Shown here in pieces: positions 57,368 through 64,000 of a stretch of 64,000 nucleotides of DNA (positions within the stretch are counted from its first letter, which is position 1; the number at the start of each line of letters is the position of its first letter). The notes beneath the pieces were generated by a model. The model did no database searches and was not told the DNA's origin. It worked only from the letters and a program-made list of their open reading frames with translations. The stretch is from Bacteroidales bacterium (GTDB lineage Bacteria > Bacteroidota > Bacteroidia > Bacteroidales > FEN-979). The translations under genes and the position numbers were made by a program. The stretch lies in contig JADGPR010000003.1 in the NCBI GenBank assembly GCA_017882335.1, forward strand, positions 1 through 64,000, in the 5' to 3' direction.

Positions 57368-59833
57368 CTACTTTTCGAATAACTGATCATAGGTGTTCTC
57401 CCATCCCGGCAGTTTTCCTTTCACCGACAAGTCAAGCGGAGGATTTTGACCGCCCATATTCAGGAGCCGAAGCAATCCTGTGGAAATATAAGGGTTCTTC
57501 GCGGGATTAAATGTTTCTCCCGTTTCCTTTGCTAACCGTTCATCGTTGCATCCTTCCAGGAATGCATGCTTTTTTTGAAGGTTATACAGCGCAACGGAAT
57601 AAGGAACTGCATATTTCTGTTTCAGCCGGGCTACCTCAAAAGCCTTTTCGAGCAGGTCAGATTCATTTTCACCAATACCGTTTGAAAGTCCCAGGTCATG
57701 TGCCCGTTGTGCAGTCAATCCCTGCAAAAACAATTCGTCAATGACCGACTCCCCGAAGCCAAGCCGGATCAGTTCCTGTATTGCTCCGAAGCCTGCAAGG
57801 ATGGCATATTCAATTTCAGGCTGGTTATAATTTTTCTTTACCCGGAATACATTCTTTCTTTTCAGGGAATCAAATTCAACACCTTTTATCACCAGGTCAA
57901 AACGCTGGTTAAGGAAATAGGTGAATTCTGCGCCTCCGCCCCATTTTTCTCCAAAAACGCCGATCGTCCATACCGGCATTTCCTGGATGAACCGGAATAA
58001 TTTCATACCGCATCTGGTAAAATAAGAAGCCTCTTCCTCACCCAGGAACTGGTAGCCGGTATTTGCATCGAACCATCCTTTGTTGAATTGGCGTGCATCG
58101 GCCCCCAGCATACGCATCCCTTTGCCCGAAGCAGTGAAAAGAAGTGCCCCGAGTTGACCTTTCATGTAAAGCCTGGTCGAAACCCCGATGGCATGATCAA
58201 GCTGATCGATGGTATTACGGTTCCATACATTTCCGTTCAAGGGATTATCGAAAATGATAGATGCCACGCGGTCTTTCCGGGTCGGAAAAATATATCTCAG
58301 ATCATTATAATAAAGATCCATCTCTCCTGTAATAAAGTTTCGCTGGCTTACAGGAGTTCCATAGATCCGGCCATAACCCAGCAGGTTTGACCAGCCTTTC
58401 TTTTTCATAAAATAAAGCAGGCTGGGCTTATTTATCCGGGGGCCTGTCTTACCGTCAAGATCGAACAATTCCGTACGGTCGGGATTTTCACTGGCCGCTT
58501 TCTTCACAAGCCCAATGAAGCCATCGAACCCATAAAAATCAAGAAATCCGTCGATAATTTCGCACAGGCCATGTTTGAAACGCAATCCCACTTTGGTGGA
58601 AGCATTGATATCTGCAGCGGTCGCATGGTTATCCTGGATCAGGTCCAGCGAATATAACATCAGCGGTATCACGTACCGCCTGAATGTTTTCCCTCCCATA
58701 TCGCAGGATCCTGCAATTTTGATTAGTCCTTCTATACTTTTGATGGAAGAGTTCCGGTGATCAAGGGAGTTTGCCTCGGTCACAGACCAGTACTCCTGGC
58801 GATTTATTTCAAGGATGTCGACATATTTTTTACTCCCGGGATCATATACTTTGACTGCTTTTTCCCGGTTTGGAATACCCGACCATTTAAAGAAACCCTC
58901 CTTTTCCCCGCTATAGATTCCAATTCTTCCCGCTTTTTCAAGTGCGCCAACCCAGGTGGGGTAATGTTTGCCTTTCTGGTTGTAAAGAACCCTTAACCGG
59001 TCATCCGCCGGTAACGCCTTGTTCAGGTGCTTTGCACATTCTATATAAGGCATATGGCCAGTCCGGTCAAGAACCTGGAAAGGATTTGCTGTAAGCAGCT
59101 CAAACACCTGCGGCAACTCAACCAGATCCTGCCCCGTTTTTACATCCCAGCTGATGATAGCTGCCATCCCTTCAAAAATCGGATCCGCCACATAACCATG
59201 ATGATCATTCCTCAAGGCAATCACTTTCTTTTCCAGGATCTGTTCGGCAAAAGCGACACCCATCGTGAAAGTCTCCTCACTGGCATACTTCCCTTTCATG
59301 ACATCGAACAAACGGTTGATGTGAAATGGGAAATAACCGTGTCCGGTGAGAAACCTGTCACGCAAAAACCGGTCATTGAATAGTTCTGCAAGTTCAGCCG
59401 TCGTATGAGAAGATGTGTTGGAAAAGATAAAGATCAGTTTTTTCGGATCGGCATGTTTTTCAATATTTGCAAAGATGACCTTTTTGACATCGAGCCGCTC
59501 CGTGGCAACTTCCCATATGACCTCGGCATCTTTAAGCAGGGCAAAGTCTTTGGTATAAATAACCCTGTTCATAAAGTCATTCATCTGTTCCGCAAGAAGC
59601 CTCCCGCCTTCAACCATATCTGAAAAATATGCGGAGATATCCTTTTTCGCCCTTTGAAGTGAAGGATCTGAAATATCTATAAAGATCACATCGTAGTCAG
59701 TCTTGTTGAGAATATCGATCCCGATCCCGATTCCCATGGTTCCGGATCCGATAAGGGCAATCCTTTTAATGCTGTTCAGTTTTGGTATTTCCCGCTGCAG
59801 TAACCGGTTTCCGTATGAAAAAACAGTACCCAT
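57368..59833 (-). CDS. 3-hydroxyacyl-CoA dehydrogenase / enoyl-CoA hydratase fusion
   Basis: IKRIALIGSGTMGIGIGIDILNKTDYDVIFIDIS; NTSSHTTAELAELFNDRFLRDRFLTGHGYFPFHINRLFDVMKG; C-terminal crotonase-like region (LLFTASGKGMRMLGADARQFN... GGGAEFTYFLNQRFDLVIKGVEFD). Confidence 0.88.
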   Translation of the reverse strand: MGTVFSYGNRLLQREIPKLNSIKRIALIGSGTMGIGIGIDILNKTDYDVIFIDISDPSLQRAKKDISAYFSDMVEGGRLLAEQMNDFMNRVIYTKDFALLKDAEVIWEVATERLDVKKVIFANIEKHADPKKLIFIFSNTSSHTTAELAELFNDRFLRDRFLTGHGYFPFHINRLFDVMKGKYASEETFTMGVAFAEQILEKKVIALRNDHHGYVADPIFEGMAAIISWDVKTGQDLVELPQVFELLTANPFQVLDRTGHMPYIECAKHLNKALPADDRLRVLYNQKGKHYPTWVGALEKAGRIGIYSGEKEGFFKWSGIPNREKAVKVYDPGSKKYVDILEINRQEYWSVTEANSLDHRNSSIKSIEGLIKIAGSCDMGGKTFRRYVIPLMLYSLDLIQDNHATAADINASTKVGLRFKHGLCEIIDGFLDFYGFDGFIGLVKKAASENPDRTELFDLDGKTGPRINKPSLLYFMKKKGWSNLLGYGRIYGTPVSQRNFITGEMDLYYNDLRYIFPTRKDRVASIIFDNPLNGNVWNRNTIDQLDHAIGVSTRLYMKGQLGALLFTASGKGMRMLGADARQFNKGWFDANTGYQFLGEEEASYFTRCGMKLFRFIQEMPVWTIGVFGEKWGGGAEFTYFLNQRFDLVIKGVEFDSLKRKNVFRVKKNYNQPEIEYAILAGFGAIQELIRLGFGESVIDELFLQGLTAQRAHDLGLSNGIGENESDLLEKAFEVARLKQKYAVPYSVALYNLQKKHAFLEGCNDERLAKETGETFNPAKNPYISTGLLRLLNMGGQNPPLDLSVKGKLPGWENTYDQLFEK

Positions 59834-59881
59834 AATAATCCTCTTTTAGATTTATTTCTATTTTTTTAGATAATGATATTG

Positions 59882-61153
59882 TCAGATCACTTCAACACAA
59901 ACGGCTCCTCCCTGGCCTCCGCCGATGCAGGCAGAAGCAATACCTGTCTTCAGGTTCCGCCGTTTCAACTCATAGATCAGATCGGTCGTTATGCGTAATC
60001 CTGTCGCAGCAATGTTATGCCCGATAGCTATGGCTCCGCCATTGACATTGGTCAGATCACGGGGCAGACCCAGTTCTTTTTCAACACCAAGGTACTGGGC
60101 TGCAAAGGCCTCATTGATTTCAAAAAGATCGACATCTGAGAGTTTCATCTTCAGTCTCTTCAGAAGTTCACGGATAGCCGGAACCGGTCCCTGTGCCATG
60201 ATCTCCGGAGCGACCGTGGAAAACTGGTATCCTTTTAATATTGCCAGATAAGGGATGTGATGTTTATCCGCATATTTCCGGTCCATCAAAAGGGCAGCTG
60301 CTGCGCCGTCGCTGATCTGGCTTGCCGTACCTGGAGTAACCATCCCATCCTTTTTTACCAAAGGTCTCAGGTTTTTCAGTTCCTCAAGGCTGATATCGGA
60401 TTTTGTCCCTTCATCCCGCCAGACAGACAAAGAATTCCCTGCATTATCCACAGTTTCCAGGGTGAATATTCCTTTGAGATAATCATTCTTTCCAGGTTTA
60501 GTGAATCTGTTCCATTGTTTCGACTGAGCTTCAATGGCCCTTGTGTGGCTTAGGTAAGCAAATCCGTCACATGCCTTCCGGCTGATCCCGGTCAGGGTTC
60601 CGTATTCCTCAGCGGTACGGGGCATCATGGTTTTAAAAAGGTTGTGATTAAATCCTTCAAGAAGATAATCTTTCAGAGGTGCATCTTCAAAATTCCAGAC
60701 ACTATCCTGTTTTCTTCGTCCCTGGTGAATCAGGTTTGTTTGCGACATGTTTTCAGTTGCAAACGACAACACACAGTTTGCTTTACCGGGAGTATCTGAA
60801 TTCAGCAGGTCGAATGCATCGGCAAGTACCTGAAACCCTGTTCCGCAGATCCGCAAAGTAGTTTTCCCCGGAGCGACCTTCAGGTTATCCGTATCATTAA
60901 ACATCGCGGCTACCCTCATCGCCACGTTCCTGGGCAGGTATATTTGCTGGTTGAGTGAATCTATATAGATCATACCGGCAATGACTTGGTCGATCCGGAT
61001 CGCCGATAAATTTATACCCGATCGTATGATCGCTTCTTTGACTGCAAGAACGGCCAGGTCCTCGGCCGAAAGATGATTGTAATATCCTCCGTGTTTTCCG
61101 ATAGGAGTCCTGGCGGCGCTTACAATTACTACTTCTTTTTGATTGTTGTTCAT
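59882..61153 (-). CDS. acetyl-CoA acetyltransferase (thiolase)
   Basis: VVIVSAARTPIGKHGGYY, GMVTPGTASQISDGAAAALLM, INEAFAAQYLGVEKELGLP, NVNGGAIAIGHNIAATGLRI, ASACIGGGQGGAVCVEVI. Confidence 0.95.
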   Translation of the reverse strand: MNNNQKEVVIVSAARTPIGKHGGYYNHLSAEDLAVLAVKEAIIRSGINLSAIRIDQVIAGMIYIDSLNQQIYLPRNVAMRVAAMFNDTDNLKVAPGKTTLRICGTGFQVLADAFDLLNSDTPGKANCVLSFATENMSQTNLIHQGRRKQDSVWNFEDAPLKDYLLEGFNHNLFKTMMPRTAEEYGTLTGISRKACDGFAYLSHTRAIEAQSKQWNRFTKPGKNDYLKGIFTLETVDNAGNSLSVWRDEGTKSDISLEELKNLRPLVKKDGMVTPGTASQISDGAAAALLMDRKYADKHHIPYLAILKGYQFSTVAPEIMAQGPVPAIRELLKRLKMKLSDVDLFEINEAFAAQYLGVEKELGLPRDLTNVNGGAIAIGHNIAATGLRITTDLIYELKRRNLKTGIASACIGGGQGGAVCVEVI

Positions 61154-61161
61154 ATAGGTTT

Positions 61162-61905
61162 TTATCTGTTAAGCAGGACACATCCATAAGCAGCTAAAAA
61201 CTGGGAATGCTCAGGACTGTCAGAATTAATAAATGCTTTTTTAAATAATTTCACGATCATAGGATGTGTATCCGGCAAACCACCGGTAATGACAAGATAA
61301 TCTTCCAGTGGGGATAATTCAATGCAACGTACCACAATGGAATTATAAATGCCGATGATAATGTTTGGCAAAGATATACCGTTCTTTATCAACCCGATGA
61401 TCTCAGAAATGGCAAAGACGGTACAAAAACTGTTGATCCTGACCTCCTCTGTAGCCTGTTCCGCAAAGCGGGTAAATTCGGAAGGAGCTATATCCAGGCG
61501 GAAAGCGATCTCTTCCAGAAACGATCCTGTACCTGCTGCGCATTTCCGGTTCATCTTGAATTTATCGACTTGTCCGAGATCATTTATTTTGATGTATTTC
61601 GTATCCTGTCCCCCGATATCAATAATGGAACATTTCCTTTCATATTTTTTAAAAACGGCTTTTGACAAGGCGATGATCTCAGAATTCGGAATAAACGGAA
61701 CATCCAATTGTTCCCTTCCATATCCGCAGGTATAAACCGGATACTTTATCTCAAAATCCGGTGTAAAGTTATCAATGATCTTTTTTGCGGCTGTGGGGAA
61801 ATTATACCCCGTTTTGACGCAAAAGTACCCACAGACCAGGTCATTTTCATCAACCACCACACCTTTAGTATATGATGATCCCAGGTCAATTCCGAGTCTG
61901 TACAT
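61162..61905 (-). CDS. BadF/BadG/BcrA/BcrD (HgdC)-family acyl-CoA dehydratase/reductase activase
   Basis: MYRLGIDLGSSYTKGVVVDE, CSIIDIGGQDTKYIKI, FKMNRKCAAGTGSFLEEIAFRL, INSFCTVFAISEIIGLIKNGI, VITGGLPDT. Confidence 0.95.
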   Translation of the reverse strand: MYRLGIDLGSSYTKGVVVDENDLVCGYFCVKTGYNFPTAAKKIIDNFTPDFEIKYPVYTCGYGREQLDVPFIPNSEIIALSKAVFKKYERKCSIIDIGGQDTKYIKINDLGQVDKFKMNRKCAAGTGSFLEEIAFRLDIAPSEFTRFAEQATEEVRINSFCTVFAISEIIGLIKNGISLPNIIIGIYNSIVVRCIELSPLEDYLVITGGLPDTHPMIVKLFKKAFINSDSPEHSQFLAAYGCVLLNR

Positions 61906-61953
61906 TTCCTGAAATTATCAGATAAAACATGATATGTCCTTTGTTTGTTTTTA

Positions 61954-63207
61954 TCATTTCTGATGACCGGCTAACTGGTCGATGAATGTCTCAATGGCAA
62001 TGATACTTTGTTCCTCACTGAAGCATCTCGGATCATTCAGGTCGCCGTTTATTTCCAAGTACGGGATCCCGGTGGTTTCAAACAGCCTGTTTTGCAATCC
62101 GTACAGGTTGTTGGAATTCCGGTGACATGTTTTAGATTCATGGTAAATCAACCCGTCAATCGAAAAATCCTTTAAAAGTTTCTCCAGTATTTTTTCTTTA
62201 GCGTTATCCGATCTCACGATAAAAAGTTTGCTGTAAGCCAGAGCACTGGATTCAAAAGGGTTTCCGGCATCCAGGTCATCAAACACCCAACTGTTGCAGT
62301 AGGTTGAAGCAACAATGCAGGTATCCAGCCTTGAAAATACTTTTGCGAGGCTGCTCAACTTGTACCATAAGGGCATACCATCCCAGTAGATCCTGTGTTT
62401 TTCCAACGGAATCGCACCGATATTATTCTGAATCCGCTCCTCAAGTTCAGCCAGCAGGATCTTATAATAATCGACTGCATATTGTGTTCCCCGCATAACC
62501 ACAATCGGTCCCATGTGAATAACAGAATCAAAGAAATTAATCGGGGATGGTTTGTGCATGGCTTTTTCCAGTACTGTTCTCCATAATATGCAGCCTTCGT
62601 GTGACAAAGCAACTGCTTCCTTCAACCTGTCCGGATCGAATTTCCGCCCAGCTGCTTTTTCCAGTTCCGGGATAAGTCCTTCGATCTGATCTGAAACGTT
62701 TTTAATGATGCCCGGGGTCAATTCATCTATACCAAGAGGGGTATGAATACCCAGCACAGGCACATTAAAATGCCTGGCATAAAAGGAGAACCAGTCGCTT
62801 ACCTCCCGGCATTGGTTGGTATTATACACCAGGATATCCGGTTTTGGAATTGATTTGAATCCCATTTTCTGAAGAGGAGTTTCATTTTGAAGAAAGGCTC
62901 CTATATCACTGGTCAGGTAAGAGCATATTTCCGGGGAATAGCCGATTGCAATGGCTGAAGGGATATATTTATCAGCATTTTTACCAGCGCCGAGCATTGC
63001 ACCGTGGTTTTCGGGGAAATAGACTTCAAATCCCATGGAATAGAGTAATTCCGTCGGTCCGACACTGGTGCACCAGGCAATCTTTTTTCTTCCCGTTTCT
63101 GCAGCATCCCTGAGCCGGCCGAAATAATCATCCATGGTTTTACGAAGATCATCCGCGGCTTTTAACCGGATGATCTCGTTTTTTTCATGACTAGCTGCAT
63201 TACTCAT
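61954..63207 (-). CDS. 2-hydroxyacyl-CoA dehydratase / benzoyl-CoA reductase (BcrB/BcrC/HgdA-B-like) subunit
   Basis: KIAWCTSVGPTELLYSMGFEVYFPENHGAML, LVYNTNQCREVSDWF, STYCNSWVFDDLDAGNPFES, ESKTCHRNSNNLYGLQNRLFETTGIPYLEINGDLNDPRCFSEEQ. Confidence 0.92.
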   Translation of the reverse strand: MSNAASHEKNEIIRLKAADDLRKTMDDYFGRLRDAAETGRKKIAWCTSVGPTELLYSMGFEVYFPENHGAMLGAGKNADKYIPSAIAIGYSPEICSYLTSDIGAFLQNETPLQKMGFKSIPKPDILVYNTNQCREVSDWFSFYARHFNVPVLGIHTPLGIDELTPGIIKNVSDQIEGLIPELEKAAGRKFDPDRLKEAVALSHEGCILWRTVLEKAMHKPSPINFFDSVIHMGPIVVMRGTQYAVDYYKILLAELEERIQNNIGAIPLEKHRIYWDGMPLWYKLSSLAKVFSRLDTCIVASTYCNSWVFDDLDAGNPFESSALAYSKLFIVRSDNAKEKILEKLLKDFSIDGLIYHESKTCHRNSNNLYGLQNRLFETTGIPYLEINGDLNDPRCFSEEQSIIAIETFIDQLAGHQK

Positions 63208-63246
63208 ATTTAAATTTTATTTATGATTTTGGTTCGGACTTTTGAT

Positions 63247-64000
63247 TCAGGAGTTCTTCCAGACAGGTTTTCTTTTCTCAAGAAAGGAATTTATCCCTTC
63301 ATTGGCATCGCTGGTTTCCATCAGCCCGTTTATAAAAAGTTCAGTGAATGCGGGCAGGTTTTTTTGCATGAAAAAGTCGAAAGATGCCCGTGCAGCTTGG
63401 GTGGCATACCTTATTGACGATGCGCTTTTCCCGGTAATGTTCTTTGTGATCCATGCATCCGTGGCTGTTTCCATATTTTCCCTGTCATCAAAGACCTCAT
63501 TGATCAGTCCCCATGCTTTTCCTTCTTCAGCAGAGATCACTTTCCCAGTGATCAGCAGTTCCTCCGCCCTGGCATTTCCGATCTTGAGCGGAAGCATGAT
63601 GGAAGCCGGCGGGGCGAAAACGCCAAGCAGGATTTCCGGCTGGCCAATCCTGGCTGATTTGTCAGCAAAAATGAAATTACAAGCAAGCGGAAGTTCAAAT
63701 CCTCCTCCCAGGCATTGTCCGGAGATCTTTGCCAGGGCCGGAATATGAAGATCCATGAGGTTGTAAAAGATGCGGTGAAAATTTTCCAGCATTTCCGCGG
63801 CTTTATCCTTTGTATGCTCCTCAACGCTTGCCCCGAAAGAAAAATTCTTGCCGGCGCCTTCAAACGTGATCAGTTTAAGGTCATTTTTATTTTTGAAGGA
63901 AGCCAGCAAACTATTCAGGTCATTCATCATGATACTGTCCAGAACATTGCCTTTTCCGTCATTCAGGATCACCCTTGCGACGGTATTTTCAAAAAGATAT
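63247..64000 (-). CDS. enoyl-CoA hydratase family, cyclohexa-1,5-dienecarbonyl-CoA hydratase-like (5' end truncated by window edge)
   Basis: GAGKNFSFGASVEEHTKDKAAEML, KISGQCLGGGFELPLACNFIFADKSARIGQPEILLGVFAPPASIMLPLKIG. The reading frame stays open to position 64000 (YLFENTVARVILNDG...), so the 63972 start in the track is artefactual. Confidence 0.88.
   Translation of the reverse strand, partial: YLFENTVARVILNDGKGNVLDSIMMNDLNSLLASFKNKNDLKLITFEGAGKNFSFGASVEEHTKDKAAEMLENFHRIFYNLMDLHIPALAKISGQCLGGGFELPLACNFIFADKSARIGQPEILLGVFAPPASIMLPLKIGNARAEELLITGKVISAEEGKAWGLINEVFDDRENMETATDAWITKNITGKSASSIRYATQAARASFDFFMQKNLPAFTELFINGLMETSDANEGINSFLEKRKPVWKNS

Noticed and set aside
63247-63972. 63972 start codon for the last ORF
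   Set aside because: The frame stays open upstream to the window edge (YLFENTVARVILNDG), so the gene is truncated by the window rather than starting there.

Overview
The window is a Bacteroidota-type genome fragment. Support for that: T9SS C-terminal sorting domains, GldD, an HU/mutY/ssb/gldD neighbourhood, TAnnTTTG -7 promoter elements, and a DUF4292-EnvC cluster. Most of it (about 6-57 kb) is housekeeping and secretion genes: metG, ldcA, yraN, rnhA, a flippase, dut, TPR and DUF4292 lipoproteins, an EnvC-like M23 peptidase, a TonB-dependent receptor, six T9SS cargo proteins including two C25-type peptidases, a ROK kinase, polA, phoH, lnt, hflX, trpS, an RNase E/G, HU, mutY, an Nramp-related transporter, ssb and gldD. 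Two regions stand out. (1) At the left edge (about 0.45-5.3 kb), next to a tRNA-Arg(CCT), two converging operons encode a membrane protein plus a DGQHR (DndB-like) protein, facing a D12-class DNA adenine methylase plus a 769-aa protein. That large protein joins a PD-(D/E)XK-like nuclease, a second DGQHR module and a HEPN-like Rx4H tail. This is a candidate undescribed DNA-modification or defence system. (2) At the right edge (57.4-64 kb, running off the window), a CoA-ester operon encodes a benzoyl-CoA reductase/2-hydroxyacyl-CoA dehydratase-like subunit, its activase, a dienoyl-CoA hydratase-like protein, a thiolase and a fused HADH-ECH, suggesting anaerobic aromatic or 2-hydroxyacid metabolism. 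Other leads are a 29-aa basic ORF missing from the ORF track (bS22/AURKAIP1-like), a leader-peptide/SD-sequestering region upstream of an MgtE_N-CBS/Nramp-like pair, a missing gldE, and many intergenic short-word repeats and palindromes. All family calls were made by reading motifs; no database search was run.
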